Assembly: GCF_027257955.1 (NCBI RefSeq)
Contig: NZ_JANZNQ010000004.1
Span: 186,001 to 250,000 of the forward strand
Origin: Zhongshania aquatica
GTDB taxonomy: Bacteria; Pseudomonadota; Gammaproteobacteria; Pseudomonadales; Spongiibacteraceae
Reading direction: 5' to 3'
Length of the DNA: 64,000 nucleotides
The notes beneath the pieces are model-generated. The model was given only the letters and a program-made list of their open reading frames with translations, searched no databases and was not told the DNA's origin. Shown here piece after piece: positions 9,001 to 16,837 of the stretch; the first letter of the stretch is position 1; each line of letters begins with the position of its first letter. The position numbers and the translations under genes were made by a program.

Positions 9001-9447
9001 CGCTATGTTCTTGCGTGTAATGGTCGCCGAGTGCCGCTGGCAAATACTGGGCGTCATGGTGAATATGTCGCTGGTGTGCGCTATCGGGCTTGGGCACCGC
9101 CATCAGCGTTGCATCCTACTATCGGAGTGCATACGCCGCTGGTGTTTGACCTGATCGATACTTGGACGGGGCGTTCTGTCGGGGGCTGCAGTTATCATGT
9201 GTCTCATCCCGGTGGGCGTACCTACGAAACCTTCCCGGTGAACGCGTTTGAAGCAGAATCGCGACGTGGTAATCGCTTCAGTACGGTAGCGCACACACCT
9301 GGGCCATACACACCAAGGCCTGATTTGGACGCGGTGCGGGAGTTCTTTGCCGAGCCACCACGACCTATGGCGCCGCCGCCAGAAGAGTCACCTGGTGAGT
9401 ATCCACACACCCTCGACTTGCGTCGCAAGCCAAACTGGATCGGTTAG
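6085..9447 (+). CDS. Transglutaminase-like protein with DUF2126 domain
   Basis: 1120 residues. The N-terminal part (1-280) is a bacterial transglutaminase-like cysteine protease domain. The Cys180 (KGSCRDSAW), His229 (DLHAWCEVY) and Asp245 (GLDPTSG) triad is complete. From about residue 300 onward it matches the long DUF2126 architecture, including DVRLTMGGEPTFVS, GLFWRKD, DGRHTGTGGGNH and GFEMPPHSRMS segments. Proteins of this layout are commonly encoded beside alpha-E and circularly permuted ATP-grasp (DUF403/404) genes and have been proposed to form peptide-modifying systems. Neither partner is present here. No signal peptide is visible, so a cytoplasmic location is likely. The substrate is unknown. 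Confidence 0.9.
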   Translation: MTIRVAIHHKTYYSFDRLVNLSPHIIRLRPAPHSRTPIHSYSMKIVPETHFLNWQQDAFGNYLGRLVFPEKTDKFSVEVEVLADMTVINPFDFFVEEYAEKFPFYYKKQLKKELAPYLEKEKQGKLFNKLVKSISNTKRPVNDFLVEVNQTLEKKIEYCLRFEPGVQDPEETLQLAKGSCRDSAWLAVQLFRHLGIAARFASGYLVQLTSDEKSLDGPSGPEEDFTDLHAWCEVYIPGAGWIGLDPTSGLFASEGHIPLACTPDPVSAAPIEGYTDECEVEFDYSNVVERVHEDPRVTKPYSDDQWADILLLGEQVDDDLIKNDVRLTMGGEPTFVSVDDMESPQWNIEALGAEKISLAKTLLLKLRDHFAPQGLLHYGQGKWYPGEEVPRWALGLFWRKDNEPLWADSALLARVDNDYGHNVATSEKFALSLAEKLSLAKDYVQPAYEDALYYLLQEQKIPKNIDILASKISDDLGRRRLARLLEQGFKDPTGYVVPLAWEPVIGEWISSVWNVKRERLILTPGDSPMGLRLPLGDLPELEEPEIQPDRDPFEERGPLQARQDIHFPIEPTAPTPQRLQSASKALADKLKYAQSLVRTAMCLEARAGKVHIFMPPLHSLEHYVELVAAIEETAKELSVPVILEGYEPPRDPRLQKLLVTPDPGVIEVNVHPTSSWKELVANTTELYSAARESRLAAEKFMLDGRHTGTGGGNHITLGGVTPSDSPILRRPDLLRSLVTFWQHHPSLSYIFSSAFIGPTSQAPRADEGRDEMMYEMEIAFQQMPDGLAEQPWLVDRLMRNLLIDITGNTHRAEFCIDKLYAPGSATGRLGILEFRGFEMPPHSRMSLVQALLIRTMVARFWNEPYKKPLVRWGTALHDKFMLPHYLWQDMKDVVADLERAGYPFKAEWLLPFEEFRFPHYGRVKLDEIEIELRWAVEPWNVLGEEVGSFGTARYVDSSVERLQVKLTGLTDSRYVLACNGRRVPLANTGRHGEYVAGVRYRAWAPPSALHPTIGVHTPLVFDLIDTWTGRSVGGCSYHVSHPGGRTYETFPVNAFEAESRRGNRFSTVAHTPGPYTPRPDLDAVREFFAEPPRPMAPPPEESPGEYPHTLDLRRKPNWIG

Positions 9448-9465
9448 CCACGTTTGCTTAGTTAG

Positions 9466-9502
9466 GCTAGCGATAACTCGATCATTTTGAGTTGTCGCTA
9501 GC
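9466..9502. terminator. Strong hairpin after the DUF2126 gene, possible terminator
   Basis: GCTAGCGATAACTC at 9466-9479 pairs with GAGTTGTCGCTAGC at 9489-9502 (13 Watson-Crick pairs plus one T-G wobble, 9-base loop), 19 bases after the stop codon at 9447. The T-run after it is weak (CTGTTTCCCC), so it may be a transcript 3-prime end or a poor terminator. Confidence 0.45.
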
Positions 9503-9638
9503 TCTAGCTGTTTCCCCCTCCAGACGGACGACGTCTATACCTCATTGATGCCTATACAATATTGAGTCAGCCCTCACTTAGGGGAGTAGATGTGTTCGCT
9601 ACTTTCCGCTCTAGCTATAGCTCTACGAGAATAAAAAT

Positions 9639-10133
9639 ATGACGAAGAAGCTTGATTACGTGAAAACTCGTCGGGAGGATGTCGACGAGATTCCACTGAA
9701 GTGGCAGCGTTTGATTCAGCGAGTGATGAAACATTACACGCGATTCAATGTGTGGGTTTATAAGAAAAGTGGCGGACGGTTATTAAAAAATTTCCCCGGT
9801 GGTTTCCCCATTTGTATCGTTGGTATGACTGGCCGTAAGAGCGGTGAACGGCGCGAAATTGCCTTAATTCATCTGCCGTGGGGTGATAATAAATTATTGG
9901 TGGCATCTCAGGGTGGTATGGAAAAGCATCCGCAATGGTATTTCAATATCGCCGCTCAACCAGAGATCGATATCATGGTGCGCGGTGATAAAAAGTCCTA
10001 CCTTGCAATTCAGGCGGATGACGATCAAAAGAGAGATCTGTGGCCGCATTTACTGAGTTTGTACCCAGATTTTGACGAGTATCAGGCGCGAACTGATCGA
10101 GATATTCCCGTGTTTATCTGCAAGCCACAATAG
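9639..10133 (+). CDS. Nitroreductase family deazaflavin-dependent oxidoreductase (DDN-like)
   Basis: 164 residues, normal for the family. The signature GMTGRKSGERREIAL (about 66-80) followed by LLVASQGGMEKHPQWYFNI (about 87-105) is the split-barrel flavin/F420-binding core seen in Mycobacterium Ddn and its relatives. Actinobacterial members use cofactor F420. Proteobacterial members may use FMN or another deazaflavin, and the sequence alone does not decide. There is no export signal. The next gene, for a small membrane protein, follows after 36 bases in the same direction and may be co-transcribed. Substrate unknown. Confidence 0.82.
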   Translation: MTKKLDYVKTRREDVDEIPLKWQRLIQRVMKHYTRFNVWVYKKSGGRLLKNFPGGFPICIVGMTGRKSGERREIALIHLPWGDNKLLVASQGGMEKHPQWYFNIAAQPEIDIMVRGDKKSYLAIQADDDQKRDLWPHLLSLYPDFDEYQARTDRDIPVFICKPQ

Positions 10134-10169
10134 CGGACATCTGCGCAAAAAATAATAAAGGAATAGTGT

Positions 10170-10625
10170 ATGTCGGATTCTGTAGTTGCGGCTGAGCAAC
10201 AGCGTAGCTTGGCTTTGCATGGCGTTGTCATTTTGTTTCTCGGTCTGCTAGCGGGAATCGGGTTTTCATATGCTGCATCCACGATGGAGGTGGTTGATCC
10301 TGCTTACGGTGCGTGGCGCTTTGCACATATGGAAGGCATTCTAAATGGTGTTCTTGTGTTGGCTGTGGCCGGAGTGTGGCAGCGTGTAAATCACGCGGGA
10401 AAACTAATTACTCTTGCTCGGATAGCGTTAGTGCTGGGTTGTTATGCCAATATCGTCGGCCCACTGATTAATGCCTTGTTTATAGGGAAGCGGCTAATTA
10501 TTCCCGAAAGCGGTATTGAGGCATTGGTGGTCTACGGGTTTTATATTCCCGGCACTTTACCGCTATTTTCGTTTGCCGTGTTTGCGCTAAACCTCTTTCG
10601 CCAGCGTAGAAATACATTGGTTTAA
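10170..10625 (+). CDS. Four-helix membrane protein resembling styrene-oxide isomerase (StyC)
   Basis: 151 residues with four hydrophobic segments (about 15-37, 55-72, 80-103 and 119-142). From memory of Pseudomonas StyC (about 169 residues), the layout matches: a HG pair at the start of helix 1 (His17-Gly18), an acidic/Pro loop, then a WRFAHMEGILNG block where His53 and Asn59 are six residues apart, followed by an ANI/ANV block in helix 3. In styrene-oxide isomerase the equivalent His and Asn contact the haem b at the subunit interface. I infer a haem-binding membrane isomerase-like protein. An unrelated four-helix family cannot be excluded. No styrene pathway genes are nearby. Confidence 0.5.
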   Translation: MSDSVVAAEQQRSLALHGVVILFLGLLAGIGFSYAASTMEVVDPAYGAWRFAHMEGILNGVLVLAVAGVWQRVNHAGKLITLARIALVLGCYANIVGPLINALFIGKRLIIPESGIEALVVYGFYIPGTLPLFSFAVFALNLFRQRRNTLV

Positions 10626-11072
10626 AGAATAAAGCAGTTACCCGCACCCGCACCCGCATTACCGAGTGTGTAGCTTATAGGGGCTGCTTGATTTTGTTCA
10701 CGTTCAGTGCATGGTGCTGTCTACGACATCTAAAATGGTGCGGTTAAATATTTAAATAGGTGTGCTCATTATTCATGTGTGTCAGCGAAGCCCCCTAAAG
10801 CCAACTTCATGAGGCGGGTGAGAGTTTGTTTGGGTATTTAAACTCGCACTCTTTGTTGATTGTTTTTGGTGCTGAAGGATAGTGTGGCGCCTTTATTTGG
10901 TGCGATTTTTTTATTTGCTTGCTCAGTGTTTGAAAAATATTTGTGATGACTGTCCTTTGGGCTTTTATGGCGTGGCTATCGAACCGAAATAAACTCACGT
11001 GTGGCTACTTAGAAGATCATGCTAATCGAGTCCAGAGCTCGGGAGAATTCCCTTAGTAAGGTCTGATTTTTC
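10626..11072. other. Intergenic region, 447 bases, no convincing gene
   Basis: Lies between the plus-strand membrane gene and the minus-strand rsmD. It contains a short direct repeat (three tandem copies of a CCCGCA-type hexamer near 10639-10658) and otherwise AT-rich sequence. A 63-codon minus-strand frame at 10807-10998 has no recognisable product or ribosome site and was not accepted. Confidence 0.5.
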
Positions 11073-11657
11073 TTAAGAACTGACTGAGATCAGGCGGTAA
11101 TTGACCTGGCCCGCTTTCTTTTCTTTTTCAATATGCCAATTAGTCGGCAACGATGGCAGCGGCTCGTCAGTCGCTGTTTCAATATAAATAAGTGTGCCGA
11201 ATTTTAAGTGTTTACTCGCTAGTGCTGCTATCACCGGTGCCAGCAGCGCTTTGTGAAATGGTGGATCTAGAAAAATAATGTCGTGCGCTATTGTTCTGTT
11301 AGCCAGATATGTCTCGGCGCTTTGGCAGTGAACGAGTCCGGAGCTGCACTGCAATATGTTTAGGTGCTCGCGTATATCGCGGCAGGTATTGGCGTCGGTT
11401 TCGACAAAGTCACAGTGGTCGGCGTAACGTGACAGGGCTTCTAGTCCCAATGCTCCCGAACCGGCAAATAAGTCGAGGCAGTGTGCGCCGTGAATCGTCG
11501 GGCTGAGCCAGTTGAACAGGGTTTCTCGAATGCGGTCGCTGGTTGGGCGCAGTCCCTCGGCGGCCTGAAAGTGCAGCTTTCTGCTGCGCCACTGTCCGCC
11601 AATGATTCTCAAAATGCCTTGTGGTTCTTTATTGTGATGGCCTTGCGGTTTGCGCAT
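11073..11657 (-). CDS. rsmD: 16S rRNA (guanine966-N2)-methyltransferase RsmD
   Basis: 194 residues. The N-terminal RIIGGQWRSRKL block and RPTSDRIRETLFNWL are hallmark RsmD sequence. The SAM-binding motif is LDLFAGSGALGLEALSRY, and the catalytic DPPF appears in IIFLDPPFHKALL. The enzyme methylates G966 of 16S rRNA in assembled 30S subunits. It lies back to back with ftsY (88 bases between starts), the usual gammaproteobacterial arrangement. Length is typical. Confidence 0.95.
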   Translation of the reverse strand: MRKPQGHHNKEPQGILRIIGGQWRSRKLHFQAAEGLRPTSDRIRETLFNWLSPTIHGAHCLDLFAGSGALGLEALSRYADHCDFVETDANTCRDIREHLNILQCSSGLVHCQSAETYLANRTIAHDIIFLDPPFHKALLAPVIAALASKHLKFGTLIYIETATDEPLPSLPTNWHIEKEKKAGQVNYRLISVSS

Positions 11658-11745
11658 GGGTATTCCGGTGCCAGTTACTCAGAGAAATGGTAGGATAAGG
11701 CTTTTATTTTTGCTGTAAACCTTACCTCGGAATTTAAATACCCGC

Positions 11746-12861
11746 ATGACAGATAACGCAACACCGTCGGAACTTGAACCGGAAGTAAAAAAGAAGGGTT
11801 TATTTGCCCGTTTTAAAGAGTCTTTTGTCGGCTCAGAGGAAGACCAGGCGGCGCTAGCGGCGGCCGAAGGTTTTATCGATGATGCGGAAATAGCGCCTTG
11901 GCAACATCTTGAATTATCACCCGAAGAGCAGGCGTCACTGTTGGTTCGCTTTCGCGAAGGCTTGAGCAAGACCGGCGCGCAGCTCGGCGAGGGCATGGCT
12001 AATTTATTCCTCGGTCGCAAAGAAATTGATGACGAGTTACTTGAAGAGATCGAAACCCATTTATTGATGGCCGACGTTGGTGTTGATGCAACCCAAGAAA
12101 TCATCGGTAATCTGACCAGCCGGGTATCGCGCAAAGAGCTCAATGACCCTGAGACTTTGTATGTCGCCTTGCAGGAAGAACTCAGTACCATGCTCGCCGC
12201 AGCAGAAGAAGAATTGGTGATACCGGTCAGCGATAAGCCCTATGTGATTTTGATGGTGGGTGTAAACGGTGTTGGAAAAACCACCACCATTGGCAAACTG
12301 GCTAAACAGTTTCAAGCTGGGGGCCGTTCGGTGATGTTGGCAGCGGGGGATACCTTTCGTGCGGCGGCGGTGGAGCAGTTGCAGGTTTGGGGTGAGCGCA
12401 ATGAGGTTCCGGTGATCGCTCAGCATACCGGGGCTGATAGTGCATCGGTATTGTTCGATGCCTTGCAAGCGGCCAAATCCAGAAAAGTCGACATATTGAT
12501 CGCAGATACCGCAGGGCGCTTGCACAATAAAGACAATCTGATGGAAGAATTGAAAAAGGTGGTGAGAGTGCTCAAAAAGCTCGACCCTGAGGCCCCCCAC
12601 GAAGTGATGTTGGTGCTGGATGCTGGTACTGGTCAAAATGCCCTGTCGCAGGCCAAGCATTTTCAGCAGGCGGTTGGTGTCACGGGGCTTACTTTAACGA
12701 AGCTAGATGGCACGGCAAAGGGCGGTATTGTCTTCGCGATCAGTAAGCAGCTCGGTATTCCCATCCGTTTCATTGGTGTGGGTGAAAGTATTTTGGATTT
12801 ACGTCCTTTCCGAGCGAATGAGTTTGTCGGTGCCTTATTTGGGTGGCAGCAAAAGCAATGA
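11746..12861 (+). CDS. ftsY: Signal recognition particle receptor FtsY
   Basis: 371 residues. An acidic A-domain (1-75, many Glu/Asp) is followed by the helical N-domain and the GTPase G-domain. G1 is GVNGVGKTTTIGKLA, the DTFRAAAVEQLQVW loop follows, then DTAGRLHNK and TKLDGTAKGG. FtsY docks SRP-ribosome complexes at the inner membrane. The A-domain is shorter than in E. coli (497 residues total), which is common outside enterics. It overlaps ftsE by four bases (ATGA), so ftsY-ftsE-ftsX are translationally coupled. Confidence 0.97.
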   Translation: MTDNATPSELEPEVKKKGLFARFKESFVGSEEDQAALAAAEGFIDDAEIAPWQHLELSPEEQASLLVRFREGLSKTGAQLGEGMANLFLGRKEIDDELLEEIETHLLMADVGVDATQEIIGNLTSRVSRKELNDPETLYVALQEELSTMLAAAEEELVIPVSDKPYVILMVGVNGVGKTTTIGKLAKQFQAGGRSVMLAAGDTFRAAAVEQLQVWGERNEVPVIAQHTGADSASVLFDALQAAKSRKVDILIADTAGRLHNKDNLMEELKKVVRVLKKLDPEAPHEVMLVLDAGTGQNALSQAKHFQQAVGVTGLTLTKLDGTAKGGIVFAISKQLGIPIRFIGVGESILDLRPFRANEFVGALFGWQQKQ

Positions 12862-13538
12862 TTGAATTTGATCAGGTTTGCAAGCGTTACGAAGGTGGTT
12901 ATGAAGCGCTCACCAATCTGAGTTTTCATATTCCCCGCGGCGAAATGCGCTTTTTAACTGGCCACAGTGGCGCCGGAAAAAGTACCTTGCTAAAGCTGAT
13001 CATGGTGATGGAGCGGGCCAGCTCTGGACAAGTTATTGTCGGCGGGCGAAATCTATCGCGCCTGCCTGCCCGCCGCATTCCAGAAGTGCGCCGCGAGGTT
13101 GGCGTGGTGTTTCAAAATCATCAGCTATTGTTTGATCGTACGGTATACGACAACGTGGCGTTACCGCTGATTATTGCGGGCTATGGTCATCGCGATATTG
13201 GTCGCCGTGTGCGAGCGGCGCTCGACAAGGTGGGCCTGCTGGACAAAGAGCGTAAAAACCCGGTGACGTTATCCGGTGGTGAGCAGCAGCGTGTGGGTAT
13301 TGCCCGTGCGGTGGTGAATAAGCCTGCTTTATTACTGGCGGATGAGCCTACTGGTAACCTCGATCCGCAATTGTCTGCGGAAATTATGCATTTGTTTGAG
13401 CAGTTCAAACAGGTCGGTGTCACCGTATTAATCGCGACCCATGACTTAGGTTTGATTGCGCGCATGCCATATCGGCTGCTGACCTTGCGTAATGGTCAGC
13501 TAGTGACTGCGGGGTTGGATAATCATGGCCCCGAATAA
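12858..13538 (+). CDS. ftsE: Cell division ATP-binding protein FtsE
   Basis: 226 residues from the ATG at 12858 (ATGA overlap with the ftsY stop). An earlier in-frame codon at 12843 would only add residues inside ftsY. The protein starts with the canonical MIEFDQVCKRY. Walker A is GHSGAGKST, the ABC signature LSGGEQQRVGIARA, and Walker B LLLADEPTGNLD. FtsE with FtsX forms the divisome ABC complex that controls murein hydrolases via EnvC-type partners. Confidence 0.97.
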   Translation: MIEFDQVCKRYEGGYEALTNLSFHIPRGEMRFLTGHSGAGKSTLLKLIMVMERASSGQVIVGGRNLSRLPARRIPEVRREVGVVFQNHQLLFDRTVYDNVALPLIIAGYGHRDIGRRVRAALDKVGLLDKERKNPVTLSGGEQQRVGIARAVVNKPALLLADEPTGNLDPQLSAEIMHLFEQFKQVGVTVLIATHDLGLIARMPYRLLTLRNGQLVTAGLDNHGPE

Positions 13539-14556
13539 ACAAAATAAAATGAACAAACGCCGCTTGGGTCAGTTGCAGGCGCCGCCGGGAAGAAAAGACG
13601 TTAAGGGCGCGCGTAAGCACAAGACCAGTTTTAGTGACCGACTGGCGGGGTATCGCAGTCACCATCAGCAGGTAGCAATAGATAGTTTGCGCCGCTTGGT
13701 GAGACGTCCGGCAACAAGCTTAATGACCACGCTGGTGATTGCTATCGCCTTAGCACTGCCTGTGGGGTTATATGTTGGCTTGAATAATTTAGATGAAGTG
13801 AGTGACGGTTGGGAAGGCGCCGCGCGCATCTCACTTTTCTTAAAGCCGTCGGTGAGTGCGGGTCAGGCAGATGCCCTGCGGAGCAAAATAGCGGCGCGTG
13901 ATGGTGTGGTTGCCGCTGAATATATATCGCCGGCCAGCGCCTTAGAAGAATTTCGCGCCAGTTCAGGCTTTGGTGATGTACTTGACGAACTGGAATCAAA
14001 CCCCTTGCCAGGTTTGATTGTTGTGACGCCGCGGGAGGCCAGCGTGTCGGCAGCGACCGTCATGGATCTGCAAAGAGACCTTGGTCTGCTTCCCGAGGTG
14101 GATTTAGCGAAATTAGATATGGAGTGGCTGCAGCGGCTTAATCGCATTACCGAATTGGGTAGACGCTTAACCCTAGGGTTGGCGGCAATGTTGGCTGTGG
14201 GTGTACTGCTTATTATTGGTAATACCATTAAATTAGCGATCGAGAGCCGTCGAGATGAAATTCTGGTGGTGAAATTGGTCGGCGGCACCAATGCCTTTGT
14301 GCGTCGGCCATTTTTGTATACCGGATTCTGGTATGGTTTAGGGGGTGGCCTTTTGGCGTGGCTGCTTGTTCAGGGTGGCCTGTGGTGGTTGCGCGGCCCA
14401 ATTGCTGAATTGTCACTGTCTTACCAGAGTGGTTTCCACCTATTGGGCCTCGGTTTTGTGGATACTATAGTATTGTGGCTTTTTGCTGGCGCACTCGGCC
14501 TATTGGGAGCCTGGTTAGTAGTAGGCCGCGAATTACGGGCCATAGAGCCGCGTTAA
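13525..14556 (+). CDS. ftsX: Cell division permease-like protein FtsX
   Basis: 343 residues. A basic cytoplasmic N-terminus of about 60 residues is followed by TM1 (about 70-92), a periplasmic domain of about 110 residues, and three further TM segments near 215-240, 270-292 and 310-333. This is the standard FtsX topology. RLTLGLAAMLAVGVLLIIGNTIKLAI is typical of TM2 and its flank. It overlaps the ftsE end by 14 bases. FtsX transmits the ATPase state of FtsE to periplasmic amidase activators at the septum. Confidence 0.95.
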   Translation: MAPNKQNKMNKRRLGQLQAPPGRKDVKGARKHKTSFSDRLAGYRSHHQQVAIDSLRRLVRRPATSLMTTLVIAIALALPVGLYVGLNNLDEVSDGWEGAARISLFLKPSVSAGQADALRSKIAARDGVVAAEYISPASALEEFRASSGFGDVLDELESNPLPGLIVVTPREASVSAATVMDLQRDLGLLPEVDLAKLDMEWLQRLNRITELGRRLTLGLAAMLAVGVLLIIGNTIKLAIESRRDEILVVKLVGGTNAFVRRPFLYTGFWYGLGGGLLAWLLVQGGLWWLRGPIAELSLSYQSGFHLLGLGFVDTIVLWLFAGALGLLGAWLVVGRELRAIEPR

Positions 14557-14598
14557 AACCTCGCAAAATCCCGGGTAATAAGGGTTTTGGCTTGGTAC

Positions 14599-14627
14599 TT
14601 GAACTTTGCGGCGTTTGGTACTCTAAT
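14599..14627 (+). promoter_or_regulatory. Candidate sigma-70 promoter of rpoH
   Basis: TTGAAC at 14599-14604 and TCTAAT at 14622-14627 with an exact 17-base spacer, about 50 bases before the rpoH start. In enterics rpoH has several promoters. Only this one stands out here. Confidence 0.5.
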
Positions 14628-14677
14628 AAGCATCGGTGTTTCACTTGGTTTCATCAACGAATTTAGGAGGATGTGCA

Positions 14678-15526
14678 ATGAGTAGTCATTTACAGCCGTT
14701 ACAGCAGCTTGTACCGGGTGGTGATCTCTCTGCATATATTCAGTCGGTTGGCAGCATCCCTGTGCTTAGCCCAGAGCGTGAGCGTGAGCTAGCCGAAGAT
14801 CTGTTTTATCACGGCAATGTAGAGGCGGCCCGTCAGTTGGTTATGTCGCACCTCCGTTTTGTTGTGCACATCGCCAAGAGCTACAAAGGTTACGGCCTAG
14901 CTCAGGCAGACCTGATCCAAGAAGGCAATGTTGGTTTAATGAAGGCGGTTAAGCGTTTTGATCCTGAAAAAGGTGTTCGCTTGGTGTCCTTTGCTGTCCA
15001 CTGGATTAAGGCTGAGATCCACGAATACGTGTTGCGTAATTGGCGCATAGTTAAAATTGCTACCACAAAGGCCCAACGTAAATTGTTCTTTAATTTGCGT
15101 AGCGCGAAAAAAGAACTGTCTTGGTTAAGCAATGATGAAGTTCATGCAGTTGCCGCCGATTTAGGTGTTGATGTCGCTGAAGTTCGCAGAATGGAAGGAC
15201 GTTTAAGCTCGGTAGATGTTGGCTTTGACGCCGACACTGATGACGAACGGGGCCCTGTGGCACCGGTCCATTATCTTGAAGATCACAGTGCGGATCCGGC
15301 CCTATTGCTTGAATCTGACAATCTGGAAGAGAGTAATCACCAGAATTTGTCTATGGCATTGTCAGGTCTAGACGAGCGTAGCCGCGATATTCTGCAGAGC
15401 CGCTGGTTAAACGATAACAAAGCTACCCTGCATGACTTGGCTGACCGCTACAGTGTGTCTGCTGAGCGTATACGTCAGCTCGAGCAGGCCGCCATGAAAA
15501 AACTACGGGTGGCGATGGAGGCCTAA
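14678..15526 (+). CDS. rpoH: RNA polymerase heat-shock sigma factor RpoH (sigma-32)
   Basis: 282 residues from the ATG at 14678, chosen because AGGAGG lies at 14665-14670. An upstream in-frame start at 14636 has no ribosome site. Region 2 includes [20 protein letters not shown] and [41 protein letters not shown], the last part being the RpoH-box. Region 4 is [28 protein letters not shown]. It directs transcription of chaperone and protease genes. The position right after ftsX is conserved in gammaproteobacteria. A terminator follows. Confidence 0.96.
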   Translation: MSSHLQPLQQLVPGGDLSAYIQSVGSIPVLSPERERELAEDLFYHGNVEAARQLVMSHLRFVVHIAKSYKGYGLAQADLIQEGNVGLMKAVKRFDPEKGVRLVSFAVHWIKAEIHEYVLRNWRIVKIATTKAQRKLFFNLRSAKKELSWLSNDEVHAVAADLGVDVAEVRRMEGRLSSVDVGFDADTDDERGPVAPVHYLEDHSADPALLLESDNLEESNHQNLSMALSGLDERSRDILQSRWLNDNKATLHDLADRYSVSAERIRQLEQAAMKKLRVAMEA

Positions 15527-15558
15527 GGCTTTCTACTGTCCCTGCATATATTTAACTG

Positions 15559-15584
15559 AAAGCCTCGCGTCGCGGGGCTTTTTT
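15559..15584 (+). terminator. Rho-independent terminator of rpoH
   Basis: AAGCCTCGC pairs with GCGGGGCTT (nine pairs including one T-G wobble, three-base loop), followed directly by a T-run, 33 bases after the rpoH stop. Confidence 0.9.
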
Positions 15585-15700
15585 ATTCGTGTCTATCACT
15601 ACTCTGTTCCCGTAAAACTGACTCGCCATAGAAAGACTGACTTTTTTAAGCCCACAGAGATACGTACAATAGCGCCACTTATTACTTTCAGGGCAAACAC

Positions 15701-16075
15701 ATGGCATCCCTAACGCTTTTTGCGGCGGCGATTCTCGGCTTTTTTGCGGTTGGCTTGGGTGCCTTTGGCGCGCATGGCTTAAAGGCAAGCTTGTCGGCAG
15801 AGATGATGGCGGTATATCAAACCGCTGTTCAGTACCACTTCTATCATTGTTTCGCCCTATTGATTGTCGGCGTGCTTATGCACAGTGGCGTTCAGCATGT
15901 ATCGCTGCGTATATCAGCAGTATTGTTTTTTGTCGGTGTGCTGGTATTTAGTGGCAGCCTATATGCCTTGGCGTTAACCGGCACGCGGTGGTTGGGGGCG
16001 ATTACACCTATTGGTGGGCTTATGTTTCTTTTGGCTTGGGCTTGTTTGGCATATTCAGCATGGAAGGCGATGTAA
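15701..16075 (+). CDS. DUF423 family inner-membrane protein
   Basis: 124 residues with four predicted membrane helices. The family signature is present: GAFGAHGLK near residue 20-28, then [16 protein letters not shown] and [12 protein letters not shown] with [11 protein letters not shown]. This corresponds to E. coli YgdD. Function is not established. The stop codon overlaps the trmB start (TAATG), so the two are coupled. Confidence 0.9.
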   Translation: MASLTLFAAAILGFFAVGLGAFGAHGLKASLSAEMMAVYQTAVQYHFYHCFALLIVGVLMHSGVQHVSLRISAVLFFVGVLVFSGSLYALALTGTRWLGAITPIGGLMFLLAWACLAYSAWKAM

Positions 16076-16770
16076 TGACTGAGAACGCAGCGCCGATTCG
16101 TCGTCGAATTAAAAGCTTTGTCCTTCGCACGGGGCGTATGACCGATGGCCAGCGACGAGCTTACGGCATTAATATGGCTGAGTTAGGTTTGCAGCGCGGC
16201 GACGGCATGCAAAATTTTGAGGCCACCTTTGGGCGTGTTGCGCCGGTGGTGCTAGAGATTGGCTTTGGTATGGGTGACTCCCTCGCAGAGATGGCGGCCG
16301 CGGCGCCAGAAAATGACTTTATCGGTGTAGAGGTTCACACGCCGGGCGTGGGACGTTTGCTCTATTTGGCGCAGGAAGCTGGCCTTAAGAATCTTCGTAC
16401 CTATTGCGACGATGCGGTGGAAGTATTGGCGCAATGTATCCCCGACAACAGTCTTAGCCGTGTTCAGATCTACTTTCCAGATCCTTGGCATAAAGCGCGG
16501 CATCACAAGCGCCGTCTTATACAGCCACTATTTGTTCAAACCCTGCGAAGCAAACTTAAGCTGGGTGGTATTTTGCACTTGGCGACTGACTGGGAAAATT
16601 ACGCTGAGCATATGATGGACGTCATGAGTGATGCCGAGGGCTATAGCAATATGGCTGATGGTCGCGAATATTCTCCCAGACCGGATTATCGGCCAGTGAC
16701 TAAATTTGAAAAGCGCGGCGAAAGTTTAGGTCATGGCGTGTGGGATTTACTGTTTACTAAAACGGCTTAG
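16075..16770 (+). CDS. trmB: tRNA (guanosine(46)-N7)-methyltransferase TrmB
   Basis: 231 residues from the ATG at 16075. The longer frame starting at 15988 would run inside the DUF423 gene and is not believable. [20 protein letters not shown] opens the protein, [16 protein letters not shown] is the SAM-binding loop, and the catalytic/tRNA-binding block is [21 protein letters not shown]-terminal [19 protein letters not shown] is also family-typical. The enzyme makes m7G46 in the tRNA variable loop. Confidence 0.96.
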   Translation: MTENAAPIRRRIKSFVLRTGRMTDGQRRAYGINMAELGLQRGDGMQNFEATFGRVAPVVLEIGFGMGDSLAEMAAAAPENDFIGVEVHTPGVGRLLYLAQEAGLKNLRTYCDDAVEVLAQCIPDNSLSRVQIYFPDPWHKARHHKRRLIQPLFVQTLRSKLKLGGILHLATDWENYAEHMMDVMSDAEGYSNMADGREYSPRPDYRPVTKFEKRGESLGHGVWDLLFTKTA

Positions 16771-16837
16771 CTGATAGCTGTATATTGAAGATGTAGCACC
16801 ATTTTGAATATTGCGGTAGTCCCCGGTGTTCTGAATT

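Noticed and set aside
10807-10998. 63-codon minus-strand frame in the rsmD spacer
   Set aside because: Composition and lack of ribosome site or similarity make it a chance frame.
11679-12660. Minus-strand frames opposite ftsY
   Set aside because: Antisense shadows of a well-recognised GTPase gene with strong codon-position bias.
13525-13548. Alternative ftsX start at the second ATG (13549)
   Set aside because: The first ATG overlaps ftsE in a manner typical for this pair. The choice changes only eight residues and cannot be settled here.
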